Below are positions 35,057-43,535 of a stretch of 64,000 nt of DNA, one piece after another (positions within the stretch are counted from its first letter, which is position 1; each line of letters begins with the position of its first letter). The notes beneath the pieces are model-generated. The model worked only from the letters and a program-made list of their open reading frames with translations, did no database searches and was not told the origin of the DNA. The position numbers were made by a program, and so were the translations under genes. The stretch lies in contig CAWKLE010000003.1 in assembly GCA_963850415.1 (NCBI GenBank), positions 930,001-994,000 of the forward strand, read 5' to 3'. The DNA is from VAXT01 sp963850415 (GTDB lineage Bacteria; Actinomycetota; Thermoleophilia; Gaiellales; Gaiellaceae).

Positions 35057-35833
35057 ATGGAGCCCACCCAGGACAGCCGGGGGTCCGAGGACACGGCGTC
35101 CCAGAACGGGGCGGTCGTCACAGCCAATGAAGTCACGCGCCGCTACGGCGAGGGCGACACGGCCGTCGACGCGCTCCGCGGGGTCACGCTCGAAGTGGCG
35201 CCTGCCAAGCTGACCGCGATCATGGGGCCCTCGGGGTCCGGCAAGTCGACCCTGATGCACATCCTCGCCGCGCTCGACCTGCCGACCTCCGGCTACGTGA
35301 CGCTGGCCGGGACGCGGCTCGGGAACCTGAGCGACACCGAGATCACGAAGCTTCGCCGCAAGCACATCGGCTTCATCTTCCAGTTCTTCAACCTGCTCCC
35401 GATGCTGACCGCGGAGGAGAACATCCTCCTGCCGCTCTCGATCGCCGGGAACAAGCCCGACAAGGACGAGTTCGAGGAGCTGCTCGGCCGGGTCGGGCTG
35501 AAGGACCGGCGGTCGCACCGGCCGTCCGAGCTCTCGGGCGGCCAGCAGCAGCGCGTCGCCGTCGCGCGCGCGCTCGTCGCCAAGCCGACGGTCGTCTTCG
35601 CCGACGAGCCGACCGGGAACCTCGACTCGAAGACGAGCGACGAGATCCTCCAGCTGCTGCACGAGGCAGTCGAGAGCTACGACCAGACGATGGTCATGGT
35701 CACCCACGACGCGAAGGCGGCGACGATCGCGGACCGCGTGCTCTTCCTCGCCGACGGACAGATCGTCCGCGACCTGGGCCGCGCCGACGAGGAGCACATC
35801 ATGGAGACGGTCAAGGAAGTCACCCTGACGTGA
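35057..35833 (+). CDS. ABC transporter ATP-binding protein (MacB/LolD type)
   Basis: The 258-residue product is a complete ABC ATPase: Walker A GPSGSGKST, Q-loop FQFFNLLPMLTAEEN, signature LSGGQQQRVAVARAL, Walker B VVFADEPTGNLDS and H-loop MVMVTHD. The sequence is of the MacB/LolD/FtsE class that works with FtsX-fold permeases. Its stop overlaps the permease start by four bases (GTGA), so the two form a transporter. An N-terminal extension of about 20 polar residues precedes the ATPase. Confidence 0.95.
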   Translation: MEPTQDSRGSEDTASQNGAVVTANEVTRRYGEGDTAVDALRGVTLEVAPAKLTAIMGPSGSGKSTLMHILAALDLPTSGYVTLAGTRLGNLSDTEITKLRRKHIGFIFQFFNLLPMLTAEENILLPLSIAGNKPDKDEFEELLGRVGLKDRRSHRPSELSGGQQQRVAVARALVAKPTVVFADEPTGNLDSKTSDEILQLLHEAVESYDQTMVMVTHDAKAATIADRVLFLADGQIVRDLGRADEEHIMETVKEVTLT

Positions 35834-38721
35834 TCCGGGTCGCGCTCCGCGGGCTCGCGGGGCGGAAGCTCCGCGCCTTCCTGACGGCGCTCGCAATCGT
35901 GCTCGGCGTGGCGATGGTGAGCGGCACGTTCGTGCTCACGGACATGATCGACCGCGCGTTCAACGACATCTTCACGCAGTCCTACGCGAACACGGACGCC
36001 TACATCAGCGGGAAGTCGCCCGGCTTCAATTTCAACGGCGACCAGGTCGCCCCGCCGTCGATCCCGGCGAGCGTCCTGCCGACGGTGAAGAAGCTTTCAG
36101 ATGTCGATGCGGCCGCCGGGACCGTCGCCGACAACTCTGCGACGAAGATCATCGACCGCAAGGGCAAGCCGATCACGACGAGCGGCGCGCCGACGTTCGG
36201 CTTCGGCCTCGATTACTCGCTGCCGCAGTTCAATCCTCTGAAGCTGACGTCCGGGCACTGGCCGAGCAAGCCGGACGAGGTGGTGATCGACAGCGGGACG
36301 GCCGGCGACCAGAACTACAAACTCGGGGACACCGTCAGGGTTGCGACGCTGAAGCCGGTGCGGCCGTTCAAGCTCGTCGGCATCGCGCAGTACGGGACGG
36401 TCGGCTCGATCGGGAGCGCGACGTTCGCGACCTTCACGCTGCCCACTGCCCAGGAGCTCCTCGATCGCAAGGGCCAGCTCGACGCGATCTCGATCTCGGC
36501 GAAGCCCGGGGTCTCGCAGGACCAGCTCGTCGCGCAGATCAAGCAGGTCGTGCCGCTGAACAAGGTCGAGGTCCGGACGCGCGCGCAACAGGTGAAGGAG
36601 GCCAAGAAGTCCGCCTCGTTCACGAAGATCATCAAGTACTTCCTGCTCTCGTTCGCGGCGATCGCGCTTTTCGTCGGGGCGTTCGTGATCTTCAACACGC
36701 TGTCGATCACCGTCTCCCAGCGGATCCGCGAGTTCGCGACTCTGCGGACGATCGGCGCGTCCAGGCGCCAGCTCCTGACCTCGGTCAGCATCGAGGCGTT
36801 CGTGATCGGGCTGCTGGGGGCGATCCTCGGGCTGTTCGCCGGAATCGGGCTCGCGCTGGGCCTGAACGCGTTCTTCAAAGCCGTGAACAACGATCTGCCG
36901 ACGACGGGGCTGATCGTGGCGCCGCGGACCGTCATCGTCTCGCTGCTGATCGGAGTCGGGGTCACGCTCGTAGCCGGGCTCGCTCCGGCGGTGAAGGCGA
37001 CGAAGGTGCCGCCGATCGCCGCCGTGCGCGAGGGAGCGACGCTGCCGCGCGGGCGGCTCGCCCCGTTCCTGCCGTTCATCGCGATTGCCCTCGTCGCGCT
37101 CGCGATTGCGCTCCTGGCCTACGGCATGTTCGCGGGCACGCTTGCGACGGCGGTCCGGCTCCTCTCGCTCGCGCTCGGGTGCCTCGTGCTCTTCGTCGGC
37201 GTCGCGCTGCTCTCGCCGCGGCTGGTGCCCACGCTCTCACGCATCGTGCGCCCGATTGCGAAGTGGGTGATGCTCGGTGTCAGCCTGCTCGTCTATCCGA
37301 CTCGAGTCGGGGCCTGGCTCTTCAGGCGCGGCCTCTACGCGCGCGGGATCTCGGCGCTGCAGCGGACCGGCGCTCTCGTCGGCGGTCTGCTCATGCTGCT
37401 GGTCATCGGGCCTGGGGTGCTGTTGGCCGCGGCCTGGGCGATGCGCTACCTGAGCACTGCGATCGGCTGGGGGTTCGTCGCCGCCGTGCTCGTGACCGAG
37501 GTCGTGCTCGTCGTCTGGGTGGTGGTGTCGGTGGTCCGGCGGCTCCGCCGGCGAGGGTATGCGAGCGACCTGCCCGGTCTCCGCTTCGATCCAGCCACGG
37601 ACCGTCTCTCCGGCGAGAACACCCGCCGGAACCCCGGCCGCACCGCTGCCACGGCGGCAGCCCTCATGATCGGGCTCGCGCTCGTGACCTTCATCGCGGT
37701 GCTCGCGAACGGCATGAAGCAGTCGAACCGCCGCGCGATCGAGCGACAGGTGAAGTCGTCGTACATGCTCGTGTCGGCGAACGGCTTCGATTCGATCTCG
37801 CCGAACGCGGGCGATGCGATCACCAAGGCGCCGGAGGTTGCGGTCGCCTCGAACGTCCGCTCCGGGGTCGGAAAGGCCTCGGGCTCGGTGCAGCAGATCA
37901 CAGGGCTCGATCCGAAGACGATCTCGCAGGTCTACAACTTCGAGTGGAAGGACGGATCGAACGCGGCGGTCGACAACCTCGGCCCGTACGAGGCGATCGT
38001 CGACAAGGCTTTCGCCGACAAGAAGAACCTCTCGGTGGGATCGCGGTTCGACCTCCTGACCTCGAGCGGCAAGACGGTTCCGCTCGAGGTGAAGGGCGTC
38101 TACAAGGCCCCTCCGTTCTACCCGCTGCTCGGAGAGGTGAGCATCTCGCTTCCGTTCTTCGACAGGCTCTACGAGCGCCCGAAGAACCTGTACACGTTCG
38201 TCGACGTCAAGAGTGGGCCGAGCGCCTCGGCGCAGGCGGGCCTCAAGCGACAGCTGGCGAACTTCCCGGACGCGAAGGTCGAGACGCGCGGCGCATGGAT
38301 CCACGCCCAGGACAAGGACTTCGACAACTTCCTCCTGCTCCTCTACGTCCTGCTCGCGCTGGCCGTGATCGTGAGCCTCGTGGGCATGATCAACACGCTC
38401 GTCCTGAGCGTCTTCGAGCGCACGCGTGAGCTCGGGATGCTGCGCGCCGTGGGCATGACGCGAAACCAGGTGTCGCGGATGGTGCGGCAGGAAAGCGTGA
38501 TCACCGCGCTGATCGGGGCCGCGCTGGGCCTGCCGCTCGGCGTCTTCCTCGCGGTGCTCGTGACCCGGGCGCTCTCGCAGTTCAACGTGGAGTTCGTGCC
38601 GCCGTGGAAGAACCTGATCGGGTTCGCGATCGTCGCGATGATCGCCGGCGTGCTCGCGGCGGTTGCGCCGGCGAGGCGCGCCAGCCGCCTAAACGTGCTG
38701 CGCGCGCTGCAGTACGAATAG
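35830..38721 (+). CDS. ABC transporter permease, FtsX/MacB-like (duplicated)
   Basis: The 963-residue membrane protein contains two FtsX domains (about 270-400, FVIFNTLSITVSQRIREFATLRTIGASRRQ; about 840-960, IINTLVLSVFERTRELGMLRAVGMTRNQ-like), each preceded by a large MacB-type extracytoplasmic domain (about 40-250 and 620-830). Four extra membrane helices lie between the halves (about 410-580). This fused two-half architecture is common in Actinobacteria. With the ATPase it probably exports a lipid, lipoprotein or peptide, or transmits force across the membrane; the substrate cannot be inferred. Confidence 0.93.
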   Translation: MIRVALRGLAGRKLRAFLTALAIVLGVAMVSGTFVLTDMIDRAFNDIFTQSYANTDAYISGKSPGFNFNGDQVAPPSIPASVLPTVKKLSDVDAAAGTVADNSATKIIDRKGKPITTSGAPTFGFGLDYSLPQFNPLKLTSGHWPSKPDEVVIDSGTAGDQNYKLGDTVRVATLKPVRPFKLVGIAQYGTVGSIGSATFATFTLPTAQELLDRKGQLDAISISAKPGVSQDQLVAQIKQVVPLNKVEVRTRAQQVKEAKKSASFTKIIKYFLLSFAAIALFVGAFVIFNTLSITVSQRIREFATLRTIGASRRQLLTSVSIEAFVIGLLGAILGLFAGIGLALGLNAFFKAVNNDLPTTGLIVAPRTVIVSLLIGVGVTLVAGLAPAVKATKVPPIAAVREGATLPRGRLAPFLPFIAIALVALAIALLAYGMFAGTLATAVRLLSLALGCLVLFVGVALLSPRLVPTLSRIVRPIAKWVMLGVSLLVYPTRVGAWLFRRGLYARGISALQRTGALVGGLLMLLVIGPGVLLAAAWAMRYLSTAIGWGFVAAVLVTEVVLVVWVVVSVVRRLRRRGYASDLPGLRFDPATDRLSGENTRRNPGRTAATAAALMIGLALVTFIAVLANGMKQSNRRAIERQVKSSYMLVSANGFDSISPNAGDAITKAPEVAVASNVRSGVGKASGSVQQITGLDPKTISQVYNFEWKDGSNAAVDNLGPYEAIVDKAFADKKNLSVGSRFDLLTSSGKTVPLEVKGVYKAPPFYPLLGEVSISLPFFDRLYERPKNLYTFVDVKSGPSASAQAGLKRQLANFPDAKVETRGAWIHAQDKDFDNFLLLLYVLLALAVIVSLVGMINTLVLSVFERTRELGMLRAVGMTRNQVSRMVRQESVITALIGAALGLPLGVFLAVLVTRALSQFNVEFVPPWKNLIGFAIVAMIAGVLAAVAPARRASRLNVLRALQYE

Positions 38722-38769
38722 GTCAGCTGTGACCGGTGCGTGCCCCGCGGGAACGCGCATACTGGTTGC

Positions 38770-39069
38770 ATGACGGAGCGCGAGGAGCTCCAGGCGCACG
38801 TCGCGGCCCGCCGCGAGCTCGGCCCCGAGTACGAGCCTGAGCTCGTCGACTCCTTCCTCGAGCGGATCGAGAAGCGCGTCGATCAACGTGGCCGCGGCAA
38901 GGCGGCGCGACGCCACAAGGAGCACCACGCGATCACGCCGCTCGTGCTCGGGTCGCTCGCGCTGTCGATTCCGTTGATCGCCGTGGCCGGCGCCCAGGCC
39001 GGCGCGTTCGGCGTCGCGATGGTCTGCGTCGCGATCGTGCTCGTCAACCTGTTCGTCGCTCGGCGCTAG
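38770..39069 (+). CDS. Small membrane protein of unknown function (99 aa)
   Basis: The 99-residue product (from the ATG at 38770; the earlier ATG at 38740 adds 10 residues) has a hydrophilic, charged N-terminal half (TEREELQAHVAARRELGPEYEPELVDSFLERIEKRVDQRGRGKAARRHKEHHAITP summarises its character: Glu/Arg-rich helix) and two hydrophobic helices at the C-terminus (LVLGSLALSIPLIAVAGAQ and FGVAMVCVAIVLVNLFV). It is a common actinobacterial arrangement without an assigned function. The aminotransferase gene starts 8 bp downstream. Confidence 0.7.
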   Translation: MTEREELQAHVAARRELGPEYEPELVDSFLERIEKRVDQRGRGKAARRHKEHHAITPLVLGSLALSIPLIAVAGAQAGAFGVAMVCVAIVLVNLFVARR

Positions 39070-39077
39070 GCGCGCCC

Positions 39078-40218
39078 TTGGAGCTGACCGACTACCGCGG
39101 GCGCTTCCCGATCCTCGCGGAGACGACGTATCTGATCAGCCACTCGCTGGGCCCGATGCCCGCCGAGGCCGAGCGCCGCCTGGCCGAGTACGCGCACGCG
39201 TGGAACACCCGCGGGGTCCGGGCCTGGGGCGAGGGCTGGTGGGAGCTGCCGGTCACCGTCGGCGACCAGATCGCACGCCTGATCGGCGCGCCGCCGGGCT
39301 CGACGGTGATGCACCAGAACGTGACCGTCGCCGAGGCGGTCGTCCTCTCGTGCTTCGACCTGCGCGGAGAGCGCCGGCGGATCGTGTACGAGGAGGAGAA
39401 CTTCCCGTCGGTCCGGTACCTCCAGCAGGCGCAGCAGGCCCGCGGGGCCGAGATCGTCGTCTGCCGCGACGAGGACGAGATCGTCGCCGCGATCGACGAG
39501 CGGACGCTGCTCGTGCCGATCAGCCACGTCATCTTCAAGACCGGGCGCATCCAGGACGTCGAGCCGATCGTCGAGCGCGCCCACGAGGTCGGCGCCCACG
39601 TCGTGCTCGACGCGTACCAGTCCGTCGGCAGCGTGCCGCTCGACGTGACGGCGTTGAACGTCGACTTCGCGGTCGGCGGGAGCGTCAAGTGGCTCTGCGG
39701 CGGCCCCGGCGCGGGCTGGCTCTACGTCCGCCCCGATCTCGCGGCGACGCTCGAGCCGACGCTCGTCGGCTGGCAGGCGCACGCGCGCCCGTTCGGCTTC
39801 GAGCCCGAGCTCGAGTACGCGGAAGGAGCCCGGCGCTTCCTGACCGGCACGCCGAACGTGCCCGGCCTGTACGCGGCGACCGCGGGCTACGACATCGTCG
39901 AGGAGATCGGCGTCGACCGGATCCGCGCCAACTCGGTGCGGCAGACCGAGCTGCTCGCGGGCTTGCTCGACGAGGCGGGCTTCGAGGTCGTGAGCCCGCG
40001 CGACCCGGACCGGCGAGGCGGTTCGATCGTCGTCCGCACGCCTGACTTCCCGGCCGTGCACGCGCAGCTCGACAGAGCGCCAGATCATCTGCGATTTCCG
40101 CCCGGACGTCGGTCTGCGGCTCGGGCCGCACTTCTTCACCACGGACGACGAGCTGGAGCTCGCGGTCTCGGCCATGCGCGAGATCGTCGCGTCACTGTCG
40201 CCCGCCGGAACGCGCTAG
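39078..40218 (+). pseudogene. Class V aminotransferase-fold PLP enzyme (kynureninase-like), frameshifted
   Basis: From a TTG at 39078, 331 residues read as a fold-type I, class V PLP enzyme: DAYQSVG supplies the PLP-pyridine Asp178, and GGSVKWLCGGPG the Schiff-base Lys204, with a kynureninase-like surrounding. From about 40074 the zero frame turns into arginine-rich nonsense and runs to 40499. The adjacent frame continues with QIICDFRPDVGLRLGPHFFT and ELAVSAMREIV, the expected C-terminal domain, and stops at 40218. A single extra A at about 40074 (GACAGAGCGC for GACGAGCGC) restores it, giving about 379 residues. Substrate is uncertain. The stop overlaps the convergent DUF72 gene by four bases. 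Confidence 0.85.
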
Positions 40219-40868
40219 CCGAGCCGCTCGAGCAGCCGCTTCGCGTACTGCGGAGCGTTGGGCTCCTTCTCGTGCGAGAAAAAGGCGTAGACCTCGACCC
40301 CGTTCGCGAGCAGCGGGCGTACGTCGTCGGCGATTCGCTTGATCGCCCGGTCGGTGTACGGCGGCTCGCGGAACCGCAAGTAGCGGAACGACGCCTTCGA
40401 CTCGAGCTCGTTGGTCATGACGGCGTTCTTCGGCAGCTCGACGCCGGCCCACGACTGGTGCTTGAAGTCGAATGCGATCCGCAGCTTCGGGTCGAGTGAG
40501 CCGAGCGCGAACGCGAGGAACCCTTCGTCGCGCTTCTGGGTGACGAGGATCCGGATCGGCCCGAGCCGCTTCCCGAGCAGCTTGACGCCCTCCTCGAAGG
40601 TCGCTGCCTGCCGGAGCTGGTACGCCTGCATCTTGACCGCGAACCGGAACGTCGACGGGGTCTGCTCGGCCCAGCGCCGGAACTGGTCCTCGCCCGGAAT
40701 CCGGTAGCCGGTCGAGTTCAGCTCGACGCTCGGGAGGCGCTCGGCGTAGAGGCCGAGGAACTCGTTCGGCTTCGTCCCGGCCGGGTAGAAGTCGGGCCGC
40801 CAGGACGTGTAGGACCAGCCGGAGGCGCCGACATAGAGCCCCGGTACACTCGGCTTCGTGGCCGTCAC
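40215..40868 (-). CDS. DUF72 (YecE) family protein
   Basis: The 217-residue product has the DUF72 TIM-barrel pattern: LYVGASGWSYTSWRPDFYP at the N-terminus, VELNSTGYRIP, FRFAVKM, IAFDFKHQSW, YLRFREP and the final VYAFFSHEKEPNAPQYAKRL. The biochemical role of the family is not established. The annotated start overlaps the divergent thyX start by 11 bp; a shorter start is possible, but the conserved LYVGASGWSY block lies only 10 residues in, so little can be trimmed. Confidence 0.92.
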   Translation of the reverse strand: MTATKPSVPGLYVGASGWSYTSWRPDFYPAGTKPNEFLGLYAERLPSVELNSTGYRIPGEDQFRRWAEQTPSTFRFAVKMQAYQLRQAATFEEGVKLLGKRLGPIRILVTQKRDEGFLAFALGSLDPKLRIAFDFKHQSWAGVELPKNAVMTNELESKASFRYLRFREPPYTDRAIKRIADDVRPLLANGVEVYAFFSHEKEPNAPQYAKRLLERLG

Positions 40869-41565
40869 GCCCGAAGTCCTACCCGATAACCAGGTCCAGG
40901 TCCTCGATCACGGCTTCGTACGGCTCGACGACGCCATGGCCGACGACCTCTCGGTCGTCAACGGAGCGCGCGTCAGCTTCGCCCGCCGCAAGGAGGAGAT
41001 GGACGATTCGGACGGGGGCCTCATCCGCTTCCTCATGCGCGAGCGCCACGGCACGCCGTTCGAGCACAACTCGTTTCGCTTCCACATCCGTGCGCCGATC
41101 TTCGTCGCGCGCGAGTGGTTCCGGCACCGGGTCGGATCCTTCAACGAGTTCAGCATGCGCTACGCGAAGGCGACCGACGAGTTCTACGTGCCGGAGCCGG
41201 AGGACGTTCGAACCCAGGTCGGCAAGCCCGGGTCGTATTCGTTCGAGCCGGTATCGCCGGAGATCGCCGAGACGACGCGCGACGAGCTCAGAGCCGTCTA
41301 CGAGACCGCGTACGAGACGTACGAGAAGCTGGTCGAGCTCGGCGTCGCACGCGAGCTCGCCCGCTGCGTGCTCCCCGTCGGCGCCTACACCGAGTTCTAC
41401 TGGACGGTCAACGCGCGGGCGCTCATGAACTTCCTCTCACTCCGCGCGGCCGAGACCGCCCAGCGTGAGATCAGGCGCTATGCCGAGGCGTGCGAGGTCT
41501 TCCTCGCCGAGCGCATGCCGGTCACGTACGCGGCGTTCGTCGCGAACCAGCGCACCGCGCCCTAG
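40858..41565 (+). CDS. thyX: Flavin-dependent thymidylate synthase ThyX
   Basis: The 235-residue product makes dTMP from dUMP using methylene-tetrahydrofolate, NADPH and FAD. The ThyX motif RHR-x7-S is present in EWFRHRVGSFNEFSMRYAK, and the conserved GVARELARCVLPVGAYTEFYWTVNARALMNFL region follows in part. FAD/dUMP-binding residues such as the Arg in RHGTPFEHNSF are in place. Start GTG at 40858. No thyA is seen here. The folate gene folE2 and an unusual SDR lie within 9 kb, but not in one operon. The 3' end overlaps the convergent anti-sigma gene by four bases. Confidence 0.96.
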   Translation: MAVTPEVLPDNQVQVLDHGFVRLDDAMADDLSVVNGARVSFARRKEEMDDSDGGLIRFLMRERHGTPFEHNSFRFHIRAPIFVAREWFRHRVGSFNEFSMRYAKATDEFYVPEPEDVRTQVGKPGSYSFEPVSPEIAETTRDELRAVYETAYETYEKLVELGVARELARCVLPVGAYTEFYWTVNARALMNFLSLRAAETAQREIRRYAEACEVFLAERMPVTYAAFVANQRTAP

Positions 41566-42176
41566 CTGATCTGAGCGCTGACGACCGGCACGGCCTTGTG
41601 GTCGCTGTGCACCCAGCGCGCGAGCTCGAGCCCGTCGAAGTTCGCCGGGTCGTACGCGACCGGGAAGCGGAGCGTCGTCGAGCGGGGCCCGCCGACGTTG
41701 AAGCTTCCGCAGACCACGACCGGCTTGCCGCCCTTCGTCATGTAGAGGACGTAGTAGTCGCTTACCGGAAGCTTCTGCAAGCCCTCGACCTTGACGAGCA
41801 TCGGCGTGTTGCCGTTCGCGTCGCGCGGGCCGAAGCGGACGACCGCCTGCGCCTTGCTATTGGTGAGCGCAACCGTCCGGACGGACTCGAAGTTCTTGTT
41901 CGTGTGCCGGTAACCGGCGAGGTACCCGCCGACGAACGCGATCAGGGCGATCGCGGCCGCGAGGGCGAGCGCCGCGCCGATGCGGCGGCGCGGAAGTCCT
42001 GTCGGCTCCAGCTCGCGGACGTTGCCTCTGCCGTCCGGAGCCTCTTCCAGCTTGGGCGGCAGCTCGGGCGGGGGACCGGCCTCGATCAGCATCTGGTGCA
42101 CGCGCTCGAGGCGCTCGCGCTCAGCGGGCGGCAGGCCCTCTCCGACCAGGTCTCTGAATTCGGGTGTGTCGCTCAC
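41562..42176 (-). CDS. Anti-sigma factor, RskA-like membrane protein
   Basis: The 204-residue product has a cytosolic N-terminal segment (about 1-65), one membrane helix (IGAALALAAAIALIAFVGGYLAGY) and an extracytoplasmic C-terminal domain of the RskA type (VRTVALTNSKAQAVVRFGP, YYVLYMTKGGKPVVVCGSF). The zinc-binding HxxxCxxC motif of ZAS anti-sigma factors is absent and the cytosolic part is short. It overlaps the ECF sigma factor gene by four bases (ATGA), so it very probably binds and controls that sigma factor in response to an envelope signal. Confidence 0.87.
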   Translation of the reverse strand: MSDTPEFRDLVGEGLPPAERERLERVHQMLIEAGPPPELPPKLEEAPDGRGNVRELEPTGLPRRRIGAALALAAAIALIAFVGGYLAGYRHTNKNFESVRTVALTNSKAQAVVRFGPRDANGNTPMLVKVEGLQKLPVSDYYVLYMTKGGKPVVVCGSFNVGGPRSTTLRFPVAYDPANFDGLELARWVHSDHKAVPVVSAQIS

Positions 42177-42778
42177 GACAGCTCTCCTTCCAGTACATCT
42201 GCGAGCCGGGAAAGCGCACTCCTCGTTCGCGTTTTTACAGTGCCAAGGGGAATCCCGACGAAATCGGCGATCTCGCTCTGGGACAGGCCGCCCCAGTACG
42301 CGAGCTCGATCAGCTTCCGCTCTTGCTCCGGGAGCTCACCGAGCGCGCGATGCACGCGCCAGGCCGTCCAGCTGGCCTCAGCGCGTTCGTCGGGGCCGGC
42401 GTCGTTCGACGGCTCGTCCACCGGCTCGGCCGGCACGGGCCCGAGGGCGCGGCGCCGGTCGACGATCGCGTTCCTCGCGACCGCGTACAGCCAGGGCGCG
42501 CCGGGGCCGCGGTCGCTCCGGTAGCTCTTCGCCGAGCGCCAGATCGAGGCGAACGTCTCCTGAACCGCGTCCTCGGCTCGACCGCGATCTCCGAGCCGTC
42601 TGAGAGCGAGCGCGAACACGGGCCGCGCGTAGCGCTGGTAGAGCAGCTCGAAGGCGCCGGAGTCGCCCTCGCCGACTCGCGCGATCAGTTCGCCGTCGGT
42701 GGCTGGTTCCACGGCCCAGATGGTGGCGAGTGGTGACTGACCGGGCAACCCGGTATCGAGTACAAGCTCCGCAGACAT
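42173..42778 (-). CDS. ECF-type RNA polymerase sigma factor
   Basis: The 201-residue product has sigma region 2 (about 35-105; ELLYQRYARPVFALALRRL, AEDAVQETFASIWRSA, PWLYAVARNAIVDRRR) and region 4 (about 140-195; ELPEQERKLIELAYWGGLS, SEIADFVGIPLGTVKTRT). The start ATG at 42778 fits the family; the open frame continues upstream through unrelated sequence of the SDR gene. Translationally coupled to its anti-sigma factor. The target regulon is unknown; the secreted cupredoxin-like genes 1-3 kb away are candidates only by proximity. Confidence 0.94.
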   Translation of the reverse strand: MSAELVLDTGLPGQSPLATIWAVEPATDGELIARVGEGDSGAFELLYQRYARPVFALALRRLGDRGRAEDAVQETFASIWRSAKSYRSDRGPGAPWLYAVARNAIVDRRRALGPVPAEPVDEPSNDAGPDERAEASWTAWRVHRALGELPEQERKLIELAYWGGLSQSEIADFVGIPLGTVKTRTRSALSRLADVLEGELS

Positions 42779-42795
42779 CGTCTTTGTACCAAGCT

Positions 42796-43455
42796 CTACG
42801 CCTCCTGAAGCCGGGCGGATTGCAGCATTCGGCCCCCGTCGAGGACGAGGCTGGCGCCGGTGACGAAGGATGCTCCGACGAGGTAGAGGACGGCGTCCGC
42901 GACGTCGTCGGGAGTGCCGATCCGGCCGAGGAGCGTCTCCCCGGCCCTGCGTGCCTCCTGTCCCGGCTCGACGGCGACCGGGCCCGGCGCGATGCCGCAC
43001 ACACGGACCTCGGGTGCAAGGGCGCGGGCGAAGACGCGCGTCAGCATCGCCTGCGCGGCCTTGGCCGCCGAGTGGGGGGCGAAGGACGGCCACGGCTCGT
43101 ACGCGGCCACGTCCTCGATCATCAGGACGACGCCCTCGGACTCCCGTAGCTGTCCCGCACAGGCCTGCGTGACGAAGAAGCTGCCCTTGGCCGTCGCGCC
43201 CAGGGCGGCATCCCAGTCCGCCTCGGTCACCTCGTCGACCGGCTTCGGAGCGAATCCCTCTCCGGCTGCGTTCACGAGCAGATCGAGCCCGCCGAGCTCG
43301 TCGGCCGCGCGATCGACGAGCCGGTGCGCGGCGTTCGCATCGGCGAGGTCGCCGTCCGCGCGCCCCGCCGCGAACACCGTCCAGCCCTCGGCGCGCAGCC
43401 GCTCCGAGATGGCGGAACCGACCCGTCCGGTCCCGCCTGTGACGAGCGCGCGCAT
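42796..43455 (-). CDS. Short-chain dehydrogenase/reductase with altered catalytic residues
   Basis: The 219-residue product is a Rossmann-fold SDR: TGGTGRVGSAI is the cofactor loop, DLLVNAAGEG the NNAG-type motif, and the C-terminus (GTPDDVADAVLYLVGASFVTGASLVLDGG) is classical. The catalytic positions are odd. The YxxxK motif reads HSAAK (His128, Lys132), and the usual Ser is replaced by Asp115 (MIEDVAA). Asp at that position is known in pteridine reductase/FolM-type SDRs, but the Tyr is normally kept. It may be a modified reductase or a non-catalytic member. It is 17 bp upstream of the sigma factor gene on the same strand and may share its transcript. Confidence 0.88.
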   Translation of the reverse strand: MRALVTGGTGRVGSAISERLRAEGWTVFAAGRADGDLADANAAHRLVDRAADELGGLDLLVNAAGEGFAPKPVDEVTEADWDAALGATAKGSFFVTQACAGQLRESEGVVLMIEDVAAYEPWPSFAPHSAAKAAQAMLTRVFARALAPEVRVCGIAPGPVAVEPGQEARRAGETLLGRIGTPDDVADAVLYLVGASFVTGASLVLDGGRMLQSARLQEA

Positions 43456-43535
43456 TGTTCGGGGAGTGTAAGGATCGCGCGCGCTCCTTCGGACAGGGGA
43501 TAAGAATCACGGCCCACGAACCGAAGCCTGTCCTC

